The notes under the pieces were generated by a model. The model did no database searches. It had not been told where the DNA came from and saw nothing but the letters and a program-made list of their open reading frames with translations. This document shows, piece by piece, positions 1 through 11,963 of a stretch of DNA of 64,000 bases. The DNA lies in the NCBI GenBank assembly GCA_037953625.1, contig CM075653.1, forward strand, positions 101,597,639 through 101,661,638. Reading direction: 5' to 3'. A program made the position numbers and the translations under genes. Source of the DNA: Crotalaria pallida (lineage: Eukaryota > Streptophyta > Magnoliopsida > Fabales > Fabaceae). Numbering within the stretch: position 1 is the first letter of the stretch; each line of letters starts with the position of its first letter.

Positions 1-1109
1 CAAGATGAGATCCAACTGTACTACAATTAACACCATGTAATCTCTGACTGCAACCAAAAACCAATATTCCATCAATTTCTAAACATAAATATCATTTATT
101 AAAAAAATTTAGAAATTCATCACACTGAAAAACAAGTTAAAGAATCCTAAGTAGGAACAATCATTGCTTTTGTAAATTCGGAACAGTTATGCATACACAC
201 ATAAACATGAAATGCAACACGTTCATAAAATTCAAGAAATTGCTTTACACTATTAGTCCAGTAATTCGTGCCTTAGTCATGATAGTCTCAATGTTTTATT
301 AACATGGTACTCATAACAAAGTGCATCAGTTTCAAACACGGAAAGGATGGACCGTTTGACCGCACAAAGGAATGAAATCTTATCCAATGGCAATAAACTG
401 TTCACCCTTTGTTAATTACTTTTATGACTCCAGAGGAAACCAATAAAACTAACCAAACTATGATGAGCCCAAATTGTCATACGCAGAATGTTCAGTTTAT
501 GTCATTCTAAATACAAGCAACAAGCAATTGCATTCCGTCTCAAATATTATCCTGAAATATAATCAAAGCAAAAGGATGCAAAGACTCGAAAGTATACATG
601 GCTGAAAAAATATTGGATTTTGTTCTTAGAACATATGTAGACATACAGGAACAAGTTTCAAGATACTTCAAAATTGATTGAGTTCAAGGGTATCAATTGA
701 TCCATCTACCCAATGCCACTAAGTGGGATAAAACTTGGTCTTTGTTGCTGCATACATCAATTTTATCTTGCGGTAAAGTTTTTAATTCTTGTTCTTGAAT
801 CTTGACCTTAAAAGTAAAAGTATTCGGTTATTAAATGTCAAATTCTTTTATTTCTTTGCTAGGAAACAGAATACAATGTTGCCAAAAAAGTTAAAAAGGG
901 GCAGAAGTTTTTTAACTTGAACTTGTCTTTAGCTTCTTTAAGAAATTTTATTTTTACACTGAAACCATAAGGATAGATAAATTGATCATAAATTTGTATC
1001 AACTTCCTACAACATTTCAGTTGAACAATGAAATTCCTAACACAGCCCCACAACCAAATCAAAGTCAAGAGATTAAGCAATATAATAAAGATTAGCCTCT
1101 AATACTAAC
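1..1109. other. AT-rich intron or flank, no further exon seen
   Basis: The stretch below the last visible BASS4-like exon is AT-rich with short open frames only. I looked on the minus strand for the next conserved block of the transporter and did not find it, so the intron may continue past the window edge or the gene copy may stop here. No repeat family was recognised. Confidence 0.4.
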
Positions 1110-1217
1110 CTGATATAACAAAAATTCCAAAGGGACCAAGTTTTGACAAAGAATATTTTTCAGTAGCAACACCAAGACTGGGATATGTTAATCCTAACGT
1201 CACTGCAGCAACCAGAA
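1110..1217 (-). CDS. BASS4-like transporter, downstream visible exon
   Basis: This exon encodes about 36 residues including VAAVTLGL, YPSLGVATEKYSLSKLG and FGIFVISG, which resemble the first membrane helices of the plant bile acid:sodium symporter family member BASS4, a chloroplast-envelope sodium/metabolite co-transporter. It has an AG acceptor (TGTAG) and a GT donor (CAG then GTTAGT). Its phase matches the exon at 1348-1435: that exon ends one base into a codon and this one begins with the remaining two. The phase match and family-like sequence argue for real exons. The rest of the transporter, seven or more helices, is not visible. BASS4 is preferred over other BASS members because of the FGIFVISG block, from memory of the family. 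Confidence 0.6.
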
Positions 1218-1347
1218 CTACACATCGACTCAAAACACATGAACAAAATTGTTATTAACCATTAAAACATAAATAATAAAATCACAAAAACGAAATGAAA
1301 AATTATAATCAAAATTTGAATACACATAAGAACAAACAGCTCGCTAC

Positions 1348-1435
1348 CTAAGGGTAAAACGTTGTTCCCAGCAAATCTCAAAATGGGTTGCACCCAACTC
1401 AATCCCTTCGTTTCTTTGCCACCATCACCTCCCAC
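1348..1435 (-). CDS. BASS4-like transporter, upstream visible exon
   Basis: The exon encodes a linker rich in Gly and Lys followed by LSWVQPILRFAGNNVLPL, the start of the first helix of a BASS4-type carrier. It is bounded by TTCAG on its 5' side and a GTAGCG donor. The frame stays open 5' of the acceptor into a hydrophobic stretch with ATG codons at 1525 and 1502, but that looks like intron sequence read through. In known plant BASS proteins a plastid transit peptide of several tens of residues precedes this point. None is encoded between here and the putative leader at 1625-1880, so the true first exon is missing, displaced or unrecognised. Confidence 0.55.
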
Positions 1436-1624
1436 CTGAATTTCAAAAACAAAAATCATTAAGAAAATTAAATTCTCAATATGTGCGTCGACACATATAA
1501 CCATAAACATCAATGTTAGCAACATTTATAACTCTGTTTGGCACACCTAGCTCATATGATAGCAAAAAACCTTATTAGAGCTGATAAGCTAGTTGATGAA
1601 TCAGAGTTGTTGGTAAAATGAAAT

Positions 1625-1880
1625 AATCTCAACATAAATCGGGGCAACACACGATGACGACAAACCTTGGGGAGGAGAGACAGAAAGGAGAGCAGCAGCG
1701 CGACGAAGAAGAAAAGGAGGAGAGAGACAAACCTAGGAGATGGCGGCGGCGGAGTGAAAGAGATGGCGAAGAAGACCAGTAGCGCGGCGGCGAGAGGGAA
1801 CGAAGGAGACGAACCGGATAGGAGACTGGCGGCAGATTGAGACGAAGAAGGGAATGGGTATTAGGTTTTGCTGTGACTTA
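1625..1880 (-). promoter_or_regulatory. GC- and pyrimidine-rich transcribed leader
   Basis: Read on the minus strand this is a C/T-rich, GC-rich block with CTTCTTCGTC-type repeats, typical of plant 5' untranslated leaders. It has possible splice donors at CTCCTAG|GTTTGT (near 1731) and CCCCAAG|GTTTGT (near 1667). It contains no usable ATG. Its position 190 bp upstream of the BASS4-like exons suggests it is the leader of that gene. It lies about 40 bp from the palindrome array of a transposon, so the native promoter has been replaced or crowded by repeat sequence. Confidence 0.45.
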
Positions 1881-1924
1881 TTTGGCTGGAACGAGTATTA
1901 GTGTTTATGTGCGCGCCATACAAA

Positions 1925-2637
1925 TTTTGGGGAAAACTTATTAAATCGGTCAGTATGGCCGATTTAGAAACTCGACTTTTTATTTTTTTAAATCGTACTT
2001 AAAACGAACGATTTAGAAAGATCAAAATATAAAAAAAAATTAATAAAAAATAAACAATTTCTAAATCGGCTGACCCAACGACCGATTTAGAAAGTACTTT
2101 CTAAATCGGTCGTTTTTTATCGATTTTAAAAGATTAAAAAATTAAAAATTATTTACAAAAATGCCACCGCATTTCTACATTTTAACTCGGTTAACAGTGA
2201 CCGATTTCAAAAATACTTACGAAATCGGTCGTTTTGACCGATTTTAAAAGATAAAAAATTAAAAATTAAAAATTAAAAAAAAAAAAGAAAAAATACTTAC
2301 GAAATCGGTCGTTTTGACCGATTTTAAAAGATAAAAAATTAAAAATTTAACAAAATAAAAAAATACTTACGAAATCGGCCGTTTTGACCGATTTCAAAAG
2401 ATTAAAAATTAAAAATTAAAAAAAGAAAAAATACTTACGAAATCAGTCATTTTGACCGATTTCAAAAGATAAAAAATTAAAAATTTAAAAAAAGAAAAAA
2501 TACTTACGAAATCGGTTGTTTAACGACCGATTTCAAAAGTTAGATTTTATTTACAAAATTGCCACCGCGTTTTTTTTAAATCGGCTTTACAACGACCGAT
2601 TTTAAAACCCCGATTTCAAAACCTTATTTTCTAGTAA
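1925..2637. repeat. array of AAATCGGTC/GACCGATTT palindromes, CACTA-like end
   Basis: About a dozen imperfect palindromes built from AAATCGGTC, a short spacer and GACCGATTT recur every 60-75 bp, separated by A-rich spacers. The array ends in TTATTTTCTAGTAA. Read from the other strand this starts TTACTAGAAAATAA, close to the CACTA..AGAAAA termini of plant En/Spm transposons, whose subterminal regions are known to carry such clustered transposase-binding repeats. No transposase is present and no opposite terminus was found. The element abuts the truncated gypsy LTR exactly at its end. CACTA assignment is inference from the terminus and architecture. Confidence 0.5.
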
Positions 2638-3368
2638 TAGAGGAATCAAATTGAAACTCAAAGGACTCAGGAGCTTACCAAAAATCGAATTCGAAGTGAG
2701 CTCCAGACAAAGGTTTGACAGAAACAGCTTCCACTTCCAAGCCTTGATTCTTCCACCACACTCACTCAATCCTCACGATTTTAGTGTCTATACAAAGCTC
2801 GTGATGTGAGCTTTGTATTAGTGTATAATTTGTGATTTGAATCAGAACATAGAGGGAGAATCAATTGCTCGAACTCAGGAACCCTAACTTAGTCAACACA
2901 CCCAAATTTTGCCAAATGCTTCACGAATTCGGTGTTGATTGGTTTTTATAGACTTCACTGGAGTACATGCAAGACGACACGACCTCCATGGACGTGGAAG
3001 AGTACTGATTTCGTGTCAACGAGACGAAATCGTTGATGGTGACTCACCAAATGCACTAACTCGTGCAACTCTGACCAGAATACTCGAGTATTCAGAAAAA
3101 TACTCGAGTATTTTGCCCAGTTTTTGAAAAATAATAATTTTATTTACTTTCCCTCCAAAATATTTCCTATAATTGCTTCTAGGTCCCAACCCAGGGACTA
3201 ATATGCAAAATAATTATTTCATGCATAATTTATTAAATAATTTCACACACATTTTCTAACTACATGAACACAGATTTTAATCAAAGATTAAAATGGAAAT
3301 CATTAATTATAATTAATTCTTATAATTAACATTTCATTAATCGGGGATTAAAATTTTGGGGTGTTACA
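2638..3368 (-). repeat. truncated 3' LTR of the gypsy element
   Basis: On the minus strand it begins TGTAACACCCC directly after the purine tract and matches 27633-28363 over all 731 bp. The complete LTR, rebuilt from its three 5' pieces, is about 3.57 kb, so roughly 80 percent of this copy is missing. The break coincides with the end of the CACTA-like array, suggesting a deletion or a rearranged insertion there. Small open frames inside it are duplicated in the 5' LTR and are not genes. Confidence 0.9.
2943..2950 (-). promoter_or_regulatory. LTR TATA box, 3' LTR copy
   Basis: TATAAAAA on the minus strand, about 420 bp into the LTR, where an LTR promoter is expected. The same site is at 27938-27945. 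Downstream is a candidate splice donor, TTTTTG|GTAAGC (exon end near 2679 here, 27674 in the other LTR). In this orientation the 3' LTR promoter would fire toward the BASS4-like gene, which is on the same strand. Confidence 0.5.
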
Positions 3369-3384
3369 CTACTCCCCCACTTAC
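3369..3384 (-). other. polypurine tract of the gypsy element
   Basis: GTAAGTGGGGGAGTAG on the minus strand sits directly before the 3' LTR start TGTAACACC, the position where plus-strand DNA synthesis is primed in Ty3-gypsy elements. It follows the GGGGACGAAATTCC stretch seen downstream of pol in many plant chromoviruses. Confidence 0.75.
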
Positions 3385-3410
3385 AAGGAATTTCGTCCCC
3401 GAAATTCAAC

Positions 3411-6400
3411 TTATACAAACAATTCAGGATAATCCCGACGCATCTTATCCTCTAATTCCCAAGATGCCTCTATCACATCGCCACAAATCCAGACGACTTT
3501 GACCAAACAAATATCCTTCCCTCTAAGCTGCTTGACTCTTCGATCTTCAACGCGAACAGGCTTAGCTTCGAAGGTTAGGTTCTCATGAATTTCTAGGTCA
3601 TCAGGTTGGATCCTAAGGACAATGGTGGGGTCATGAACATACCTTTTTAGCTGGGACACATGGAATACATTATGAAGATTGGCTAACGATGGGGGCAGAG
3701 CTAATTGATAGGCTACTGGGCCGACTCTTTTGAGAATTTGATAGGGACCAATAAACTTAGGTGATAGTTTCTGGGTTTTCAAAGCTCTACTAACACCTTT
3801 GGTTGGTACTATTCTAATGAACACATGGTCTCCTTCGGCAAACTCTAAAGGTTTCCTCCTCCTATCATCATAGCTTTTCTGCCTACTTTGAGCTGTCCTC
3901 ATCTTCTCCTGTATCATCTTGATCTTCTCGGTTGTCTCTTTCACATAATCGAGTCCAACCAGAGAACTCTCCCCCACTTGAAACCAGCATAACGGTGTCT
4001 GACACTTTCTCCCATATAGGGCTTCGAATGGTGCCATTCCAATGCTCGCGTGAAAACTATTGTTGTACGTGAATTCCACGAGAGGCAACATTTGCTCCCA
4101 ATTTCCTTGGCCTTCCAAAGCACAAGCCCTTAAGATGTCCTCCAATGACTGAATAGTCCTTTCCGTTTCACCATCAGTCTGAGGGTGGTATGCAGAACTC
4201 AACTTCAATCTTGAACCCAAAACTCTATGTAGATCTTGCCAAAATTTTGATGTAAACCTCGGATCGCGATCTGGCACGATTCTTAATGGTACCCCATGCA
4301 GACGAACAACTTCCTTAATATACAACTGGGTGAGCTTTTCCAAAGAGTAACGCATATTAACGGGAATGAAATGCGCCGACTTGGTTAAACGATCCACGAT
4401 CACCCAGATTGCATCATGACCAGTAGCTGTCCTTGGCAATCCTGACACGAAATCCATCGAGATACTGTCCCATTTCCATAATGGAATTTCCAAGGGAAGT
4501 AACTCTCCTCCTGGCCTTTGATGTTTCACCTTGGCTTTTTGACATACCAAACAACATGCCACATATTCAGCCACGTCCTTCTTTAAGCCAGGCCACCAAA
4601 ACATCTTCTTCAAGTCCTGATACATCTTAGTAGCTCCTGGGTGCATACTCATCTTACTCTTGTGCGCCTCATCCAGAATCATCCTCCTAACTTCTAAATT
4701 ACTAGGCACACAAATCCTTGTTCTAAAGCGAAGGATTCCATCTTTTCCTTCGTGAAACTCTGACTCCTTGCCTTCCTCCATAAGTTTCCTCTTTTCTTTA
4801 AGCCCCTCATCTTCGCGTTGCAATTCACGAATCCTTTGCAGGAATTCATTAGCAACCTGCAGCATCCCCATCTTGATACTTGTTGGCTCCACTTGCATCA
4901 CCAAGCTCAGATCTCGGAACTCTTCTATCAATGCAGTTTCTTTGACCATCATTGCACTAATATGCATTGCTTTTCGACTCAACGCATCGGCCACCACATT
5001 TGCTTTCCCAGGATGGTAATGAAGTTCGAACTCGAAATCTTTCAAAAACTCCATCCATCGGCGTTGCCTCATATTCAACTCCTTCTGATCAAAGAGGTAC
5101 TTTAAGCTCTTATGGTCACTAAACACCCGGAATGTAGAGCCATAAAGATAGTGCCTCCAGATCTTTAGTGCAAAGACAACAGCTGCCAGTTCTAGGTCAT
5201 GAGTTGGATAATTCATCTCATGAACTTTTAGCTGTCTCGAGGCATAAGCGACGAATTTCCCATCTTGCATCAAAACACTCCCAAGACCTTGTTTCGATGC
5301 GTCACAATACACCTCAAAACTCTTCTGTGTATCAGGCAGAACCAACACAGGGGAGGATGTCAACCTTTCCTTCAACTCTTGAAAACTCCTTTCACACTTC
5401 TCATCCTAGATGAAAGGTTGATCCTTCCGAGTTAACTTTGTCAAGGGTAGCGCGATCTTCGAGAAACCTTCTATAAATCTTCTATAATAACCAGCCAAAC
5501 CAAGAAAGCTTCTCACTTCCGTGATTGACTTTGGTTGCTCCCATTGCAAAACCGAGCTCACCTTCGTCGGATCAACTGCTATTCCCTTGTTTGAAATCAC
5601 ATGTCCCAAAAACTTAACCTCCTCCAGCCAAAACTCACACTTTGCAAGTTTGGCGTACAGCTGCTTCTCCTTTAGGATACTCAACACTATCCTCAAGTGT
5701 TCAGCATGCTCCTCCAGGCTTTTGGAGTAGATAAGGATATCGTCAATGAACACAACCACGAATGAATCTAAATAAAGTCTGAAGATTCGATTCATGTAGT
5801 CCATGAAGATAGCTAGTGCATTAGTCAATCCGAACGACATTACAACATACTCATAATGCCCGTATCGGGATCGAAATGCGGTGTTAGAGATATCCTTCTC
5901 TCTGATCCTGATTTGATGGTACCCTGATCTCAAATCAATCTTGGAGAATACTGAAGCCCCACGAACTTGATCCATAAGGTCATCGATCCTTGGCAATGGA
6001 TACTTGTTCTTGATTGTGACCTTATTCAGCTGCCGGTAGTTGATACACATCCTCATACTACCATCTTTCTTCTTGACAAACAAGATCGGAGCACCCCAAG
6101 GTGACACACTTGGTCGGATCATCTGCTTCTGCAACAGCTCCTCAATCTGCTTCTTCATTTCAGCCATTTCCGGTGGTGCCATTCTATAAGGGGCAATAGA
6201 AATGGGACCAGCTCCCGGAACTAGGTCGATGCCAAACTCAATCTCTCTTCTTGGTGGCAAACCAGGGATCTCATCAGCAAATACCTCCGGGAAGTCTCTG
6301 ACAACAGGAATCTCTTCCATCCTTGGACCATTCTCCTCCACTTCAGTGTTGAACAGGCACATGTAGCCAAAGGGTATTGGGTTTCTATAGGTCACTATCT

Positions 6401-6732
6401 TCTTATCACAATCGATGATCACTTGGTTTTGACTCAACCAATCCATCCCCAAGATCACATCCAATTGCGATAAGGGTAAACAGATCAGATCTACCTTAGA
6501 GGTTTGTCCTAACACTTCTATACAACAGTTAAGACATGCTCTAGAAACAACTACAGGAGCATTAGTAGGGGTTTCTACTTTCAGAGTATATGGCAATTCA
6601 GACATAGATAGACCCAAACGATCTACGCATTCATATGAAACAAATGAATGCGTTGCACCAGAATCAAACAAAACATTACAGAGCTGACCATTTAGCAAGT
6701 ATTTACCTTGCACCAGATCAGAAGATCGGCTT
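3411..6732 (-). pseudogene. gypsy pol: protease, RT, RNase H, integrase, chromodomain-like tail
   Basis: The polyprotein once made replication enzymes for the element. In order it shows a protease DSGATHSF, reverse transcriptase with the FIDDIL catalytic block, RNase H (VYCDASKQGLGSVL and DALSRK), an integrase with DFVSGL, PDRDPRF and YHPQTDGETER carrying the D-D-E residues, and a C-terminal block (PVRVEDRRVKQLRGKDIC.. to ELEDKMRRDYPELF) typical of the degenerate chromodomain of Tekay/Del chromoviruses. One in-frame TAG at about 5406-5408 separates RT from RNase H. Upstream, the frame runs into the solo LTR inserted at 6738; residues read beyond that point belong to the solo LTR, not to pol. 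The reading frame resumes at 11964, showing a continuous gag-pol before insertion. Confidence 0.92.
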
Positions 6733-6737
6733 GCTTC

Positions 6738-9700
6738 TGTAACACCCCGATTTGGAAAACTCGAAATAAACACTCATCAAATACTTAATTAATTCTTTTA
6801 GAAAAATTAGGGTAAATTTTTTTTTTTTGAAACGGGAACAACACTCGACTATCGAGCTTCCCAAAACAAGGTATTACTTTTTTTTTTAAATCCTTTTTCT
6901 CAAAACCTTTGCGGAAGTTTCTGAAAACAGTTTATAAAACAGACCATAAGGTTCTTACAAAAGTGGTCACCACAGAATTCCGGTGCCATTTTTACAAAAC
7001 ATATGTCTTATCAAAAGCATTTCAAAAAGAAAAGGGGTACACTTGATCAGCATAACAGCAAGGGTCCAAAGGGAACCTAATTATAACTACTAGCAGAAAC
7101 TCTTCCTTGATTCACAGCGTGAGTCCTCAAAAGTCCTTTTCATCATCCATCAGTAGCCCTCGCGTCGGCGCATCACGATCAGTATGTCCTTCCTCCAAGA
7201 GTAGCATCACCAGCTCCACCGTCTTTTAGAATCGAAGATTGATATTCACATATGCACAAGAAGTTGAGAGAGTAAGTTATCCGAATGGAATTACTCCCAT
7301 CGACTTCTTGGAATTACACTAGCGACGCATACTAGAACATAACAAACAGTACAAACAGCACAATAGATAATAATACAAAATGCATGAGGATGCAATGCAA
7401 TCGTCGCATTAACTAGCATTTTATCTTTTCATAGGGGGAATTAATTCGCCTCCTTCAATCGAGTCTCTTAAACAGCTTGTCACGCAAGGTCGAATCTCTT
7501 ATCGTATCGCTTACTCAAGCCGAAGTCTCATAGTTCACATATCTCAAGTCAATCGTATCAGAATTCAAGCTTTAGGGTTACGGTTCAGGTTTACATCTCC
7601 TCGAATCCATCCACCTAGTCGGAAGCAATCAGAAGTACAGGATCTCTACCACTCCGGCTTCAGGAGACTACGCCAAAATATAATATAAAATGCCCGGGAA
7701 AATAATGTCATGACAAAGGGGCGTCAACCTCCACCGAGTTCAAGCATCCCTCTTCTGATCCTGATTTAGTCAAGGGGCGTCAGTCATCTGTCTAGTGATC
7801 ATGCAGTACTTCAACTACGACACTGGACTACTCACCCCTACCCGGGATGGTCAACCTAGGTCCCCTGTAGCTTTTCCCGCCTAGACAGACTCCTCTTCAG
7901 GCTTCTTGACGAGTCACCGTCATTGCCTTCCCCTATCCCAATCATCAAGTGAGTACCACGCAGGTAAACACCGTATCTTCCTCTCCACTACTTCGGGTAA
8001 GGGTTTTAGGACGAAAAGGTTCTATTCGATTGTCCTACTGTCGACCCATCCTAAGTCTCCTCCGTCATATAGCACCAACCATATGCGGGTTGCCTCTGAT
8101 GGGACTCGACTACTATGTTTGATGAGCTCCGACCCATCCAAAATCACATTCGGCACATAGCTCCGACCATGTGCAGGATATCAGCAGCTGTTCTGACGGG
8201 CTCCGACCCACTCAGAAGCATTCTCAACATATGGCTACGACCATATGGAGCACATTCAACATATGGCTACGACCATATGAAAGCATCATCATCACATGGC
8301 TACGACCACGTGGAAACATTCTCGACACATGGCTACGACCACGTGGAGACCATATCAACACATGGCTACGACCATGAGGAAACCACATCGACACATGGCT
8401 ACGACCATGTGGAAACCATCTTTGTAGACACTCAGTCATTGCGTCCATGTTCACAGCATCGTCGTCATAATCACGTTGTCAGCTCGATCCACGTACTCGG
8501 CGTGTCAGCATCATCCGGTTTCACCGCGTGTTCCTTCCCTTAGAGTCTTACTCTAATCGTCAGGGGAATTCTTAAAGTTTTTCTATGTCTTTTCTATTCT
8601 TATCTTATAACGCGGGATGATGCATTATGCACATGCAATGACAATATAAGCAGCAATATAACTCAATCATAAACAAATATTTCAATCCATCAATACCATG
8701 TAATGGTATAGGTCTGAGTCTTCGTATACCTCGATACAAACAATCACACAATTCATCGGGTATACTACTAACTACTATAGACCTTTACTCCGACTTTGAG
8801 AGAGTACGGAGTGTCCTAGCATACTCAGTAGACACCAAAGCGTCTTAGGATAACTTCTCTCTCACCTGGATTCGCAGTTACCGAATCTACAAGTTCTGAG
8901 TGATTCGCTTCCTTCCTCGTCTGCCCGACTCCAACTTATTTCAAGTCCCATGAAATAGATATGTGAGTGTTAAGTTCTTTTAATTATTATCATTAAGATT
9001 ATTCTCAAGACAACTTAAGAGAATTCAAACGTTTACTTCATTTAGAAACCGAAACATCAATTCTCTTTACTCAAACTTGCCCAAGGTCCACCATTAACTT
9101 TCACACTTTAGAATCATGAGAAAATAATCAATTAAATTAATTTAATTAAAAGGTTTCTTTGCTGGTCCCTCTTGGACAGCATTGAAATCAATTCCAAAAA
9201 CACCGAAAAGTCACACTTTTCGAATCAACTTTGACCTAGATCGAATGTCCTTAAGGACTCAACCTTAAAACATCTTGAAAGCACTTTTAAGTCACTTTTA
9301 AATAAGTAACATAGTTCATAAGATTCTGGACAGCATGGTGTCCTAAGTTTTAAATTCATTTTCCCATGTTTGAAAACCAATTCAAAAGCGTAAACAAATC
9401 AAGAATCTCGAGAACAATCAAGTAAACACTCAAATCAACAACTTATCGAGTTTGAACACTTAGAATCATACATGGGCAGCAAGGTACTCAAGTAAAACAA
9501 ATCAAACAATCATTCATTTATTCCAAACATTTCACAATCACAAGCCATCAAGTTACTCATAAGCATGTTCACAACTTGTTCATACATTTATCTCAACAAA
9601 ATGAGAGAAATCTAATCACTTAAGCATACATAAACCAAATCATGCATCACACATACACTTAGTCACATTTTCATTTATCTTTTACTTAATTAATTTCATC

Positions 9701-11963
9701 TTAGCAAAACTTCATCTTATCATTCCTAAACATGTCAAAACCGAATGTATCATGGTTGGTTTAGAAAATCATATCTTCAAGGATTAACTTCACAAATCAA
9801 CACATGAATTCATGACATAATCATTCACATACTCAAAGAAATTTAACTCAAAATCTAAGGTCTAAACCGTGACGTAGACCTAGCTTTTTCTCAAAAATAT
9901 TTTCAAAGTTTCAAGACTCAAAACAACTCTAAATCCAATAACAAGTTCACATAATTCATCAAGCAAACAAAAGCATAAGCTTAGCATGCATTCCTATATG
10001 AGACCGTGGCATACATAGGTCCCTTAAACAATTTAGACTTCACATTTAATTACACAAAATCAACTCAAAGTTCATAGAAAACACATGCACATAATCAAAA
10101 CACAACATTAAAACTTCTAACCTAAAAATCAAGTCTAGACCGTGGCTACTCATGACAAATCACATGGTTTCTTTTCATTCCAAAACATCACTACATCTCA
10201 AAATTATCACATGCAAGAAATCAATCAAAAGAAAACAAGTTCATACAACAAAACCGTGACCAATCCATGGTTTTCCTAAAAGAGTTTTCTTAGAGTTTCA
10301 AACTTTCAAAACATGCTTAGAATCTCAAGATAATCACATGCACATATCAAGATTCAATCATCAAAACTTCTAACTTAAAAATTGAATGCAAACCGTGGCC
10401 ATTCTCAAGAAAAATCACTAAAGAAATCAATCATTTTCAAAGATCTTTGCATTAAAACTTCAACATCAAGTTCCTTTCAAAAATAGTTTTAAGAAATCAA
10501 GAAGAAAACTCAAGATCATAGGAGAAAACGTTTTCTTAACAAAACTTCAAGATCAACTTCAAAAATTAACATGCATGATACTAAAATCACTAGATCAAAC
10601 ACACAAAACAATCATGCATCAACACTTGTTCAAGAAAAATCAAAGTTTAGAAGGAAAAGAATGTAAAAGAACAAGAATCAATGAAAAAGGTTTTAAAACT
10701 TTTAGATCATGAAATAAATCCTTACTTAGTTAAAAATTTTAAGAATTCAAGTCCAAATCTTTTGATTTCTCTCCTCTCTCCTCACGGTTTCTCACTTCTC
10801 TCCTAGTCCATGGTCTTTCTCCTTCTCTTTTCACTTTCTTAGCTTGATCTAGCTTAGATCATGAAGGATTCAAGGCTTGGTTTCCTTCCTCTCACAATTC
10901 GGCCACCTTCTCTCTCTCTCTCTTTCTCACCAAGAGTTTGATGATTCTCTTGGTGTTAAGTGTTTGGTTTAGGGAAAAGAAATGGAAAAAGTGTGTAAAT
11001 GTTGAAGGAATGATGAAGAACTCACTCACTCCCTCACGGTTTTGTGTTGTTGTTGGTGTTGTTGTTGGTTGAGAGAAAGAAAGAAATGGTGAAGATGGAA
11101 TGAAAATGAAAGGGTGAGAATGAACTCCCTCTCTCACGGTTTGGTCCCTTTTCTTTTAGTCCCACTTTCTCCTATATGCCAAGAAGGGTTTGCATGGAGG
11201 GTATGATGGCAAATGCTTAAGGATTAAGCTACAAACTTGGTGGCCAAGTTTTTCTCCCAAGGCCCTCACGGCCTCCCCCCTTCTTTCCTTCCTTTCCTTC
11301 ACTTTTTCTTCTCTTTGGTCATGCTTATGTCATGGTGATGATGTCATTGTGTTGACTAAAAGGGCATGCTACTTGGCAACCATGCAAATGAGCTTGGTGG
11401 CCAAGCCATGCATCTAAATTCGGCCACATGGAGCCCTTGGGTGATTAGATTAGCTAATTAGGCTTAAGGCATTAATTAGGGTGCTAATCATGATTAGGGT
11501 GTGATTAGGTTAATTAATCTAGGTTTAGTCCACTAATTCTTAGTGATTAGGGCTTAATCAAGGATTAAGGTACTAATCAAAAACTTAATCATGGGTTTAA
11601 GGAAAACTAATTTTTTTGGATTAGCTCACTAATCAAATGGGTTTAGGGTTTCAAGAAAGTGATTAAGCACTTAATCATAGATCAAGAGCTCGATTAGGGT
11701 TTGGTTCACGATTAGGGCATCGATTAGGGTTTCTAGGGGTGATTGGACTTGATTCTTTGAAAATAATTTTCCATGAAACCATATAAAACAAAATCTCGAA
11801 CAATCATAAACAATCGGGCATACAAAGTCACGCACACAAGCCAATCAATTAAGAACACAACAAGAAATCAAAACTCTTTTTAAATCAATTCTCAAATTAA
11901 TTAGGTTAGATTAATTTCTTAATTAGGGACTTTCAGAAGTGAGTCAAATGGGCAGATGTTACA
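6738..11963. mobile_element. 5.2-kb solo LTR inserted in gypsy gag-pol
   Basis: It starts TGTAACACCCCG and ends GATGTTACA, and is flanked by the 5-bp duplication GCTTC (6733-6737 and 11964-11968). Removing it with one duplication copy restores the host frame. No gag or pol is inside and no internal repeat of its ends was seen, so a solo LTR left by LTR-LTR recombination is the simplest reading. Its minus strand resembles the element at 21099-26783 in several blocks, for example CAGGTGAGAGAGAAG and a CT/GA-rich leader near 10900-11050, so the two are relatives inserted in opposite orientation. Confidence 0.85.
8128..8417. repeat. 33-bp tandem repeat in the solo LTR
   Basis: Units like GCTACGACCAYRTGGAAAC followed by a variable AT-rich half recur every 32-33 bp at least seven times; the first copies have CTCCGACC in place of CTACGACC. 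Because the unit is a multiple of three and has no stops, frames stay open on both strands, giving misleading open frames of up to 142 codons. There is no evidence that they are translated. Confidence 0.8.

Noticed and set aside
859..1080. 73-codon minus-strand frame near the BASS4-like exons
   Set aside because: No similarity to the expected next transporter helices and no splice sites; intron sequence.
2939..3127. 62-codon frame present twice (also at 27934-28122)
   Set aside because: It lies in the gypsy LTR at the TATA box; the duplication is LTR identity, not a gene family.
8115..8543. 142-codon histidine-rich frame
   Set aside because: Made by the 33-bp tandem repeat inside a solo LTR; no conserved domain.
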